Shown piece by piece: positions 20,068 to 27,583 of a stretch of DNA of 38,722 nucleotides (position 1 is the first letter of the stretch; the number at the start of each line of letters is the position of its first letter). Source of the DNA: Salipiger aestuarii (GTDB lineage: Bacteria > Pseudomonadota > Alphaproteobacteria > Rhodobacterales > Rhodobacteraceae); the NCBI RefSeq assembly GCF_003259905.1, contig NZ_QLMG01000041.1, positions 1 through 38,722 of the forward strand. Direction: 5' to 3'. Position numbers and translations under genes: made by a program. The notes below the pieces were generated by a model. The model searched no databases. It was not told where the DNA came from and was given only the letters and a program-made list of their open reading frames with translations.

Positions 20068-20814
20068 TCAGGTATCCGTGCGGGGGCCGGTCGCGAAACC
20101 GTAGCGGTCCAGTTCTTCGGGCAGCAGTACATAGATTTCGTCCGACGGAGTGGTCAGCGCGTGTTGCATCACCATGGGATCGATGCCCATCTCGTCGAGG
20201 TAGACCATGACATCGCCCTGCCCGCGCTGAATGCTCTCGACGGCGACAAAAGCAGGCAGGATCGTGCTTTCGCCGAAATAATGCTGGTGAACCCCGATCG
20301 AGGCACCGTCTTCGATGCGGCGCGCCGTGCCGCCCGCGAACAGGTAGGGACAGGCGGAATAGCACACCTCGCCGCGCAGCATCGCCGTGCCGATCCCGGC
20401 GCTGCGCAGATGCCGCCCCAGCGCCAGCGCGTCCCGCACCGACCCGCCCGGACTTTGCAGGATCACCGTTTCGGGGGCGGGAACGGTAGCGTTCAGCTGT
20501 TTTATCATCCGCGCGGCATCGCCGCTGGCGATGGCGCCTTCCAGCCGCCAGGTGTCGCCGTCGATCTGCGTCAGGGCCAGGCGGTCGGGCAGTTCGCCGG
20601 GGTCGCGCACCGGGTCCAGTGCCGGGCGCTGGTAATCGGGGCTGTAGCGCCTGCGCTGATCGCCGGGGCGGACCGGCTCGGTCAGCCGTGGGGCGCCCGG
20701 GCCGAAGGACGGCATGCGCAGGCCGGTCTGCAGGTCTCCGACCACCAAAAGCGCGCCAAGCAGGATCTGGAACCCGAGGATACCGGCAAGCACGCGGGCA
20801 ACCGGCGCGCGCAT
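20068..20814 (-). CDS. ClpP-like (COG3904-type) membrane-anchored or periplasmic protein
   Basis: This 248-residue protein has an N-terminal hydrophobic segment (about residues 7-27) that acts as a signal anchor. It is followed by a crotonase/ClpP-fold core. Motifs are ILQSPGGSVRDALALGRHLR (118-137), VCYSACPYLFAGG (150-162) and ASIGVHQHYF (171-180). By analogy with ClpP/SppA-type serine peptidases, Ser153 and His176 or His178 are the candidate catalytic pair. Cys151 and Cys155 flank the serine, as in related exported proteins. Its start shares a base with the stop of the upstream coiled-coil membrane protein (TGATG), so the two are co-translated. Proteolytic activity is inferred. Confidence 0.75.
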   Translation of the reverse strand: MRAPVARVLAGILGFQILLGALLVVGDLQTGLRMPSFGPGAPRLTEPVRPGDQRRRYSPDYQRPALDPVRDPGELPDRLALTQIDGDTWRLEGAIASGDAARMIKQLNATVPAPETVILQSPGGSVRDALALGRHLRSAGIGTAMLRGEVCYSACPYLFAGGTARRIEDGASIGVHQHYFGESTILPAFVAVESIQRGQGDVMVYLDEMGIDPMVMQHALTTPSDEIYVLLPEELDRYGFATGPRTDT

Positions 20815-22091
20815 CAGACTGCCTTGTCGCCGGAGGCGGGACCGTCCAGTTGGCGCCGCGCGGCGGGCGGCAGCCGCGCCAGATCGGATTCCACATCCCT
20901 CAGGGCCGACAGTGCGGCGCGCAATTCCGCCAGGCTCATGCTGTCCTCGATGCCGGTCCCCTCGCGGTTTTCGCGGATCGCCGCCTGGGTCACCGCAACG
21001 ATGAACACCAGCACCGCCGGCAGCAGGTCGATGGCAATCGCCCCCGCCCAGGACGGTACGAAGTTGCGCGCATAACGGATCACCGCGTCGGCAGAGGACA
21101 CCGGCGTGTAGGTCACCTCGGGCGCGGGGGTCATGACGGTGACATCGCGGGCGGCCTGTTCCAGCGTGGCGGCCCGGCTGGCAAGCACCCCCAGCACCGA
21201 ATCGATGGTGGCGGTCTGGTTGCCGCGAATTTCTTCGGTGCTGCCGTCCAGATCGGGCAGCACGACCGAGGCGGACAGATCCTGCGCCGCGCGTTCGACC
21301 AGCGAGGCCACGGACAATTGCCGCAGCTGCGCGATCAGCCCCTGCAACTGTACCGCCGCTTCGGAAAATTCGACCGACCGCGCCTCGACCGCGCCCGGCT
21401 CGACCGTGAGCGCGCGCATCCGCGACAGGATTTCATTGCCGCGCTGGAACGCGTCCTGCACCAGCGGGGTCTGCCCTGCGATCTGGGTTTCCAGCGATTG
21501 CAGTTCGGCGGATTTCTGGCGCAGGACGCGGAACACCGCCCCGCGCCCGGCAAGACCCGACAACGATCCGGCGGCCTCTTGTTCGGACAGATCCTCGAAG
21601 CTTTGGCGCACGCGGGCGACGTCGCGTTCCAGCGATTGCGCCGACAGGGCGATTTCGTGGGTGCGTTCCAGCGAGGCCTGATAATCCTGCACGGTCCTGG
21701 CAAGGTGCTGCTCGACCGCTGCGGACCCCGCCAGCGCGGCGGCGTTCAGCCACGACGACATGGCGATGATTGCCACGCATCCCGCCGCCATCGCCATCAG
21801 CAACCCGGCGCGCGCACGGGCGGTGCGCACGGCGGGAAACAGCCGCATAAGATAGGACCAGAACACGAAGATTCCCACCGACACTGCCACCGAATAGGCG
21901 ATCGCGGCAAAGACCGACATAGCCCCGTTGTCGTCCAGCAGCGTAGACACCCCAAGATAGGTATAGATCCCCGACGCCACTGACAGCACGCCCAGCGCGC
22001 TTCCCGAAAAGCTATCGAGCCAGCTCAGATGGTCCTGAAGTTCGCGCGCATGGCGCACGCCTCGGGCCCGTGGGCCTTGGGGGTCGGTCAT
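20814..22091 (-). CDS. Multi-helix membrane protein with long extramembrane coiled coil
   Basis: I do not recognise a named family. The 425-residue protein has three N-terminal hydrophobic segments (about residues 24-46, 51-75 and 85-110). A long soluble region (about 115-330), rich in Gln, Glu and Ala with heptad-like spacing, runs from VEQHLARTVQDYQASLERT to VARVRQSFEDLSEQE and beyond. One further membrane segment (about 355-375) precedes a charged tail. I chose ATG 22091 because GGAG lies nine bases upstream; in-frame ATGs at 22115 and 22124 are possible. It overlaps the ClpP-like gene, suggesting a membrane sensor, scaffold or substrate for it. Transcription diverges from mmcB. Confidence 0.65.
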   Translation of the reverse strand: MTDPQGPRARGVRHARELQDHLSWLDSFSGSALGVLSVASGIYTYLGVSTLLDDNGAMSVFAAIAYSVAVSVGIFVFWSYLMRLFPAVRTARARAGLLMAMAAGCVAIIAMSSWLNAAALAGSAAVEQHLARTVQDYQASLERTHEIALSAQSLERDVARVRQSFEDLSEQEAAGSLSGLAGRGAVFRVLRQKSAELQSLETQIAGQTPLVQDAFQRGNEILSRMRALTVEPGAVEARSVEFSEAAVQLQGLIAQLRQLSVASLVERAAQDLSASVVLPDLDGSTEEIRGNQTATIDSVLGVLASRAATLEQAARDVTVMTPAPEVTYTPVSSADAVIRYARNFVPSWAGAIAIDLLPAVLVFIVAVTQAAIRENREGTGIEDSMSLAELRAALSALRDVESDLARLPPAARRQLDGPASGDKAV

Positions 22092-22168
22092 CGCGCGCGT
22101 CTCCGAATGTTGCATCCGGCTCAAGATAGGATCGCGCCCGGCTCAAGGAAGGGTGAACCTGCGCGGAC

Positions 22169-22196
22169 TTGCCTTTGTTCACGAATTGTTCATAGT
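22169..22196 (+). promoter_or_regulatory. Likely mmcB promoter
   Basis: TTGCCT (22169-22174) and CATAGT (22191-22196), spaced by 16 bases, could serve as -35 and -10 boxes. The LexA box fills the spacer, the ideal place for repression. The leader to ATG 22205 would be very short, or the transcript nearly leaderless. Confidence 0.4.
22177..22191 (+). promoter_or_regulatory. LexA (SOS) box GTTC-N7-GTTC
   Basis: GTTCACGAATTGTTC is an exact match to the direct-repeat SOS box of alphaproteobacterial LexA. It lies 14 bases upstream of the mmcB start. In Caulobacter mmcB is known to be under LexA control, so site, spacing and target agree. Confidence 0.85.
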
Positions 22197-22204
22197 ATCG
22201 TCGC

Positions 22205-22681
22205 ATGACCATCGCTCCATCGACCGCGACAGACGCTCTTATGATGCCCGGCCAGGTGCTTGCGCGGGGCGTCTGCCGCCACTTGTCCGCCGGCCACGGC
22301 TTTGCCGTTGTCGAGGAATTCGTGCCCGAGCGCGGCAAGCGTGTCGACGTGATGGCGCTGGGGCCAAAGGGCGAAATCTGGGTGATCGAATGCAAGAGCA
22401 GTCGGGCGGATTTTATGTCGGACGGCAAATGGCAGGGCTATCTGGATTGGTGCGATCGCTATTTCTGGGCAGTCGATGACCGGTTTCCGACCGATCTGCT
22501 GCCCGAGGGCACCGGGCTTATCATCGCCGATGGCTATGACGCCGAAATCCTGCGCATGGCACCAGAAACAAAGCTGTCCGGCGCCCGTCGCAACGCGCTG
22601 GTGCGTCGCTTTGCCGGCCATGCGGCGCGCCGTTTGCAGGCCCTGCGCGACCCCGGCGCGATGCTGGACGGCCCTGGCTGA
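22205..22681 (+). CDS. mmcB: MmcB family DNA repair protein
   Basis: This 158-residue protein matches the MmcB family, which contributes to mitomycin C resistance in Caulobacter. The fold is nuclease-like: EEFVPERGKRVDVMALGPKGEIWVIECKSSRADF carries the D...ExK arrangement (Asp of RVDV, then Glu and Lys of IECKSS) seen in restriction-endonuclease-type active sites. A C-terminal LSGARRNALVRRFAGHAARRLQ helix follows. Unusually for this window it is on the plus strand and alone. The exact LexA box upstream indicates induction by DNA damage. Catalysis itself is inferred. Confidence 0.9.
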   Translation: MTIAPSTATDALMMPGQVLARGVCRHLSAGHGFAVVEEFVPERGKRVDVMALGPKGEIWVIECKSSRADFMSDGKWQGYLDWCDRYFWAVDDRFPTDLLPEGTGLIIADGYDAEILRMAPETKLSGARRNALVRRFAGHAARRLQALRDPGAMLDGPG

Positions 22682-22698
22682 AACACCCGCCCCACAGT

Positions 22699-22893
22699 CT
22701 AGCGGCGCGGTTTGGCCCGGCGCGCCGTGGCGGCTGCGGCGCGCAGTTCTTCGGCGATTTCCTCGGCTTCCTCCGGCTCGAAATCCATCGGAATCTCAAG
22801 ATCGCCCGCAAGAATGTACAGCCGTATCATCCCCTGATCGGTCGGACCGATCTGAAGGTTCGCTTCGATGTCGCGTTCGGTGTTGATGCTCAT
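22699..22893 (-). CDS. DUF6324 family small protein
   Basis: This 64-residue protein begins MSINTERDIEANLQIGPTDQG and continues with an acidic stretch (DFEPEEAEEIAEELRAAA) and a basic C-terminus. It matches DUF6324 as I recall it from Rhodobacteraceae; the function is unknown. ATG 22893 was chosen because an upstream reading to 23028 has no family resemblance. It converges on mmcB, with 17 bases between the stops. Confidence 0.7.
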   Translation of the reverse strand: MSINTERDIEANLQIGPTDQGMIRLYILAGDLEIPMDFEPEEAEEIAEELRAAAATARRAKPRR

Positions 22894-23102
22894 GATCCGT
22901 GTCCTGACCACGGCCCTGCGCCGCAGGACCAGAATGCGCGCAGGCCTAGCGCCCGTCCGCTTGATTTGCAAGCGCGCGGCTGCGACCCTGCGCCGATGAC
23001 CGCGGCGGGTTTGCGCCGGGTCGATCAAAACCGTTGCATCGCGACAGGGTCGCGGGTGTCGCGCGACATTGGGCCCGCGCGCTATTGCAGCCGGATTCCG
23101 GC

Positions 23103-23131
23103 TTGCAATCGCCGGACCACGACGCTATGTC
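23103..23131 (+). promoter_or_regulatory. Probable tRNA-His promoter
   Basis: TTGCAA (23103-23108) and TATGTC (23126-23131), separated by 17 bases, fit -35 and -10 boxes and end 9 bases upstream of the tRNA 5' end. This is a consensus match only. Confidence 0.45.
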
Positions 23132-23140
23132 CCCGCGCAG

Positions 23141-23217
23141 GCCGCCTTAGCTCAGTAGGTTAGAGCGCTTGATTGTGGATCAAGAGGTCACCCGTTCGAG
23201 CCGGGTAGGCGGTACCA
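23141..23217 (+). tRNA. tRNA-His (GTG)
   Basis: A full cloverleaf can be drawn. Acceptor GCCGCCT (23141-23147) pairs with AGGCGGT (23207-23213), with a G-T pair at 1-72. The anticodon stem CTTGA/TCAAG holds anticodon GTG at 23175-23177. The T-loop is TTCGAGC, and CCA is encoded at 23215-23217. The discriminator is A73 rather than the C73 of most bacteria, matching the derived histidine identity known in one alphaproteobacterial clade. The base before G1 is also G. Confidence 0.96.
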
Positions 23218-23616
23218 TATTCCCCCTTAGGATCAATGTGCAAACGGCGGGTTGTCCGCGTGCCCCTCCGGCTTGATGCAACCCGCGCTCCCGGAAGGCG
23301 GTCACGCGCCGCGCAGCCGATACCAGACTACAGCGCCGCCACCCCCCCGATCGTCGGCGGCGCGATAAGGATGCGTATTGTCGTACCAGCGTCGCCACAC
23401 GGCGGATGCAAAGCCAGCTTCTGGCCTCGTGCGGGTTCGTCGGAGTCATTCACGATTTCAAAGACGATGTGCTGGGCGGCGGGCGTCAGCGGCTGGAAAG
23501 CACCGAAACCCATGCCGGCGCCATCGAGGCGATGCTGAATGAACTGCGCGCGCACGCCGCAGACGTTCAAGCGCTCACCGACCTGGACACGATCCAGCAC
23601 ACTGTCGCTGCCTACC
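23218..23616. other. Unassigned stretch between tRNA-His and an IS5 remnant
   Basis: These 399 bases hold no gene I can name. A plus-strand frame from about 23406 reads as plausible helical protein, for example AGAIEAMLNELRAHAADVQ then ALTDLDTIQHTVAAYR, up to the IS end. It has no recognisable start context and runs straight into the element. It may be the 5' remnant of a gene cut by the IS. The reverse strand is also open there but looks like a shadow. Confidence 0.3.
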
Positions 23617-24642
23617 GACTTTTGTTGCGCAAAGAAGGTAAAGCCCGGTGTTCCCCTTTCCCCGGACACACCTATCCCACGGGCTCGGTGGCAGCGATGC
23701 CAAGCGCGGTGTCGCCGTTCAGCACGGCGGCGCGGACCTGGGGTTTCGGCGACCTGACGATCAAAGTCGCGTGCCATGAGGTGCTGTTCCAACAGTTTCA
23801 TACGGGGCATCTTCGCCTCGGCGCGGCTTCGGCGGTGGTACCCGCCCCGCTTTCGCCAGATCGCACGGCCGAGGTATTTCGATGCGCGCAGTGTTTCGTT
23901 CCAGGCGATCGCACCCCCGGTCGAAGGCTTCCAGGGCTTGGCGTTCTTGAGAGGAGGAGTATAATGGTACGGGTGCCCCGATCGGCTACAGCGTCGTGAC
24001 ACATGCGCGTATCGTATGCGCCGCCTGCGGTGACCGTGCCGATCTCCTGATCGGCGGGGAGTTGGCTGAGCAACTCGGGCAGCATGGGCGCATCCCCGAC
24101 GTTGCTACCGGTGACCTCGATGGCCCGGATCTCCAGCGTCGACACCGATATCAGCCTTGCGCCATAGTCGCCGTTTCGCGCCACCATGTATTGCGGGCGT
24201 GCCACTCGCCTGCACCCTCGGCCTTGATGCCGGTGCTGTCGACCAGCAGGTTCAAAGGCCCCTTCGAGCCGCGATAGGGGATGGTCACTGCCAGGGTTTT
24301 CTGACGCCAGCTCACAGGGTGCTGAAATCCGGCACGGCCCAGTCGAGGCCGATCAGCCGCAGCAGGCTCTCGACAACCCGGTCGTTTGCCGGAGGGCCAT
24401 GCCCAACGTCAGGCACGTCTGCATCGCGGCATGGCTATATTGAGGCTGTCGGTGCCGGTTGGCGGTGGCACCCACACCATGCCTGGATCGAACCAGATCG
24501 TAAGCGAGCCCCGGCGCTTCAGCGCGTTGTTGTAGGCTGGCCAGTTCTTGATCTTGTAGGTCGGCGGTATGGGTCTGCTCATCCAGACCCGCTACCATGC
24601 TGGATTCACGAGATACCCCCCTCGGCTTTGCGCAACAAAGCC
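23617..24642 (-). mobile_element. Degenerate IS5-family element with terminal inverted repeats
   Basis: The element is bounded by inverted copies of a TTTGTTGCGCAAAG repeat: 23621-23634 on the plus strand, and the reverse complement CTTTGCGCAACAAA at 24626-24639. At about 1.03 kb it has the right size for an IS5-family (IS427-like) element with a single transposase gene. The left repeat has an extra T and other drift, and I could not identify a target duplication. The transposase it carries is dead. Confidence 0.75.
23690..24582 (-). pseudogene. IS5-family transposase, multiply frameshifted
   Basis: ATG 24582 opens MSRPIPPTYKIKNWPAYNNA, the standard N-terminus of this transposase group. The frame then shifts repeatedly. 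Later pieces are YSHAAMQTCLTLGMALRQTTG (about 24450-24370), STLEIRAIEVTGSNVGDAPM to TVTAGGAYDTRMCHDAVADRG (about 24145-23980), and KNAKPWKP to LGRAIWRKRGGYHRRSRAEAKM (about 23950-23800). The late Glu of SRAEAKM is kept, but the usual TADGAYD has become TAGGAYD. At least three frameshifts make it non-functional. Confidence 0.85.
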
Positions 24643-24890
24643 GATCACCGTGCCGGGGGCCATCTGCTTTGGCGATGCAACCCCGGCCAGCCCGTCGCGG
24701 ATGGATGCGAGTCGCGATATCATGGCCGAATCGGGCGCCGCTTGCGTGTTTGCCGTGCCGCAATGCGCCCCCGGCTGATTTCGGCCGTGACCGGGGGCAC
24801 CCCGATCAAGCTGGCCGAGCTTGATCCGCCGGGCATGGCGATCCCGCAGTGCCCCGGCTTTTATCCCGCGCTGACCGAGGAACTCGCCAA
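24643..24890 (+). pseudogene. znuA: Zinc ABC transporter substrate-binding protein, 3' remnant
   Basis: Directly beyond the IS5 end the plus strand reads AICFGDATPASPSRMDASRD, then IMAESGAACVFAVPQCAPG (to about 24778). After a frameshift it continues LISAVTGGTPIKLAELDPPG and CPGFYPALTEELANRGAEGI. This matches the C-terminal lobe of ZnuA-type proteins (GAISLGDA, then the CVFAEPQF motif, EGT, LDPLG). Only about 80 residues survive, the frame is broken once, and the first two thirds are gone, so high-affinity zinc uptake cannot depend on this copy. The family call is from motif order. Confidence 0.7.
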
Positions 24891-24907
24891 CCGGGGCGCC
24901 GAAGGAA

Positions 24908-25675
24908 TCAGCGGCGGCCGGAGAACATCTCCAGCGTGACTCCGGCCGCCTGCAGGGCCGCGCGCACCGCCCGCGCGATCAGCAGCGCGGTCTTGCCATC
25001 GCCGTGCAGGCAGATGGTATCGACGGCGGCGGGGATATGCTTGCCGCTTTCGGTGATGATCGCGCCCGCCCGGACCATTTCGACCATACGCGATGCCGCC
25101 AGATCGGGGTCGTGGATCACCGCGCCCGGCAGCGAGCGGTCGACCAGCGTGGCATCGTCGTTATAGGCCCGATCGGCAAAGATTTCCCCGGCCCAGCGAC
25201 ACCCCAGCGCCTCGGCCGCCTCTTGCTGGCAGGTCGCCGCCAATACCATGACGATGATCTCGGGATCGACCCTCAGCGCGCCCTCATAGGCGGCGCGGGC
25301 CAGGGTCGCATCTTCGGCGCACATGTTGGCCAGTGCGCCGTGCAGTTTCAGGTGACGCACCTTGCCCCCGGCGGCATCCGCCATCGCTTGCGCGGCGCCC
25401 AGTTGATAGGCGACAAGATTGCCAAGCGACGCACCGCCGATCTGCATCCGGCGCCGCCCGAACCCCTGCAAATCGGGAAACCCCGGATGCGCCCCGATGC
25501 CGGTGCCATTCGCCACGGCGGTATCCATCGTCGCGGCCATCACATCCCAGTCGCCCGCGTGCATCCCACAGGCAATATTGGCCGAGGTGATGACCCCCAG
25601 CAAGTCGCGGTCCTGCCCCATCGTCCAGGGGCCGTAACTTTCACCCATGTCGGCGTTCAGATCAACGGTGGTCAT
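24908..25675 (-). CDS. pxpA: 5-oxoprolinase subunit PxpA (LamB/YcsF family)
   Basis: This 255-residue LamB/YcsF-family protein starts VDLNADMGESYGPW, the family signature. It continues with SANIACGMHAGDWDVM and GAHPGFPDLQGFGRR, where conserved Asp/His residues line the active site. PxpA acts with PxpB and PxpC in ATP-dependent cleavage of 5-oxoproline (pyroglutamate) to glutamate. The length is normal. It is the last gene of the pxpB-pxpC-pxpA run, nine bases after pxpC. Confidence 0.93.
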   Translation of the reverse strand: MTTVDLNADMGESYGPWTMGQDRDLLGVITSANIACGMHAGDWDVMAATMDTAVANGTGIGAHPGFPDLQGFGRRRMQIGGASLGNLVAYQLGAAQAMADAAGGKVRHLKLHGALANMCAEDATLARAAYEGALRVDPEIIVMVLAATCQQEAAEALGCRWAGEIFADRAYNDDATLVDRSLPGAVIHDPDLAASRMVEMVRAGAIITESGKHIPAAVDTICLHGDGKTALLIARAVRAALQAAGVTLEMFSGRR

Positions 25676-25684
25676 GCGGGGCTC

Positions 25685-26698
25685 CTAATGGTCTTGGTGA
25701 TCGCCGGTGGAAAAGCCGCTGACCAGCTTGTGGCCCAGCAGATCGGGAACATCGGCGGGGTGGCGCAGGATGGGCTGCGCGTGGCGCGGCAGCCCGGCGA
25801 TATGCTTGCGCCAGGCAGTCTCGGCGGCGAGCGCCTCGTCCATCGTCACGAACCGAAACGCCAGACGCGCGCCCGTCGGCGCCTGGGCGATGCGTGGCAG
25901 ATCCGCCGGGATGACGGTGGCAAGGCGCGGGTAGCCCCCGGTTGTCTGACACTCTGCCATCAGCACAAAGGGCGCGCCGTCGCCGGTCATCTGGATGTCG
26001 CCGGGGCTGATCACCTCGGACACCACCGAAAGTGCCCCATCAACTCCATAGCCGCCGCCGTCGGGGTTCAGCCTGACGCCCATGCGGTTGGCGCGAGCAT
26101 CGCGGGTGAACCCTTCGGCGGCGAATCTTGCCAGTTGGTCGGGGGGAAAGAACGCCGTCTGAAGGCTTTCGACCACGCGCAGCCGGCCTCCGGTGAAGCG
26201 GTCGGCGACGGGCAGCTTGCGCCCCGTCTCGTGGCCTGTGTCGTGGCCGACGGTCAGCCGGGTCCCGGCCTTGATCGTGGCCCCCAGCCCGGCGGTCAGA
26301 TGCGCCGAGCGGGCGCCCAAGATCTCGGGGGCCTCGAACCCGCCCCCGACGTGCAGATACCCGTAGGCGCCCGACGTGGCGGGACCGATGTCCAGGCGCG
26401 CGCCCCTGGGCAGCAGGTGCGAGGCGTGCCAGACCACCACCGCATCGTCGATCCTTGCCCGCATCGGCGCGCCGGTCAGCGCGATGCGCAGGTCCGCGCC
26501 GGCCTCGAACAGGCCGCCCATTCCGCCCATCTCAAGTGCCACGGCATCGCGCTGGCCCAACAGCGCGGCGCCCTCGGCCAGCGCCAGCCGATCCATGGCG
26601 CCGCCCCGCGACAGCCCATATGCGATCCAGCCGGGGCGCCCCTTGTCCTGCAAGGTCAGCGCGGGACCGGCCCGATGCACGATCAGCGCGCGCGTCAT
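25685..26698 (-). CDS. pxpC: 5-oxoprolinase subunit PxpC
   Basis: This 337-residue protein belongs to the biotin-dependent carboxyltransferase/KipA-like family. Typical stretches are VHRAGPALTLQDKGRPGWIAYGLSRGGAMD at the N-terminus, SGAYGYLHVGGGFEAPEILGARS, and ECQTTGGYPRLATVIPADL near the C-terminus. With PxpA and PxpB it forms the bacterial 5-oxoprolinase that recycles spontaneously formed pyroglutamate. Its ATG overlaps the pxpB stop (ATGA). The name KipA refers to the Bacillus homologue and does not imply kinase regulation here. Confidence 0.92.
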   Translation of the reverse strand: MTRALIVHRAGPALTLQDKGRPGWIAYGLSRGGAMDRLALAEGAALLGQRDAVALEMGGMGGLFEAGADLRIALTGAPMRARIDDAVVVWHASHLLPRGARLDIGPATSGAYGYLHVGGGFEAPEILGARSAHLTAGLGATIKAGTRLTVGHDTGHETGRKLPVADRFTGGRLRVVESLQTAFFPPDQLARFAAEGFTRDARANRMGVRLNPDGGGYGVDGALSVVSEVISPGDIQMTGDGAPFVLMAECQTTGGYPRLATVIPADLPRIAQAPTGARLAFRFVTMDEALAAETAWRKHIAGLPRHAQPILRHPADVPDLLGHKLVSGFSTGDHQDH

Positions 26699-27435
26699 GC
26701 CAGCATCTCGCTGTGGACACCGCCGCCCGGGACGTGACGCATGTTTTCAAACGCCGCCTCGTCGATGGGCGCGAAAACCACCTCATCCCCCGGCGCCAGC
26801 AAGAACGGCCGCTCGGCCTCCACCCGAAACAGCGTCGCGGCGGTCTGCCCGACATGGCGCCAGCCGGTCGGCGCGGTGACGCCGAACAGCACCAGCTGAC
26901 GGATCGCCACCACCAGCGCGCCCTTGGGCACCTTCGGGGTCAGCGCCTGTTGACGCGGAATGTCCCAGCACTCCGGCAGTTCGCCAAGATAGGGCTGACC
27001 CGGAGAAAACCCCAGCGCGGTGACCCGCACGCGCGTTTCCGACAGGGAGGCTATGGCCTCGGACTCTGAAAGCCCCGCGGCGGCAGCCGCTTCGCCCAGT
27101 TGAGGCGCAAGCTTTCCGCCATAGACGGTGGGAATGCGATGAAGCCATCGCCCGTGCGGAAGATCCGCGCCGAGCCAGTCGCGTTCCGACATCAAAGCGT
27201 CAAGCCGGGTGCGCAGCGCCGCGTGCGAAAGATACAGCGGATCGAACCGCACATAACACGACACCAGCGAGGAGGAGCTTTCCTCGATCCCGTCCCAGCC
27301 CTGCGCGTCCAGTTCGGCCCGAAACGCAATCGCAGCGCGGTTGGCAGGCTCGCTCAGCCGGTCGCCGAAACTGACCAGCATACCATCCACTCCGACGGTT
27401 CGGATGATCGGGAAAATAGCGCCATCCAAGGCCAT
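26695..27435 (-). CDS. pxpB: 5-oxoprolinase subunit PxpB (KipI family)
   Basis: This 246-residue KipI/allophanate hydrolase subunit 1-type protein has a VSCYVRFDPLYLS strand, the HRIPTVYGGKLAPQL loop, and the strongly conserved TALGFSPGQPYLGELPECWDIPRQQ region before VPKGALVVA. It is the first gene of the 5-oxoprolinase operon. In-frame ATGs also occur at 27453 and 27474; I chose 27435 because homology starts immediately after it and GGCGAGGG lies upstream, but the choice is not firm. Confidence 0.9.
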   Translation of the reverse strand: MALDGAIFPIIRTVGVDGMLVSFGDRLSEPANRAAIAFRAELDAQGWDGIEESSSSLVSCYVRFDPLYLSHAALRTRLDALMSERDWLGADLPHGRWLHRIPTVYGGKLAPQLGEAAAAAGLSESEAIASLSETRVRVTALGFSPGQPYLGELPECWDIPRQQALTPKVPKGALVVAIRQLVLFGVTAPTGWRHVGQTAATLFRVEAERPFLLAPGDEVVFAPIDEAAFENMRHVPGGGVHSEMLA

Positions 27436-27583
27436 GCGCGCCCTCGCCTGCATCTTTGATTGCGCGCGCAGCATTGACGATCAGGTCCGCCCCTGCAACC
27501 GTCAAGCGGCGCGAGCGATTCCACCGGCGTAAAATACTCCGGAGTGAAAGCCCCGGCACGCGGCAACGGGCATCGGCCCGTCG

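Noticed and set aside
23180-23449. Minus-strand frame ending PPTRLERVTS
   Set aside because: The end is the antisense of the tRNA-His T-arm, a well-known source of spurious predicted proteins; the rest has no resemblance to any family.
25004-26737. A 577-codon plus-strand frame across pxpA and pxpC
   Set aside because: It lies opposite two well-supported 5-oxoprolinase genes and reads as low-complexity antisense sequence.
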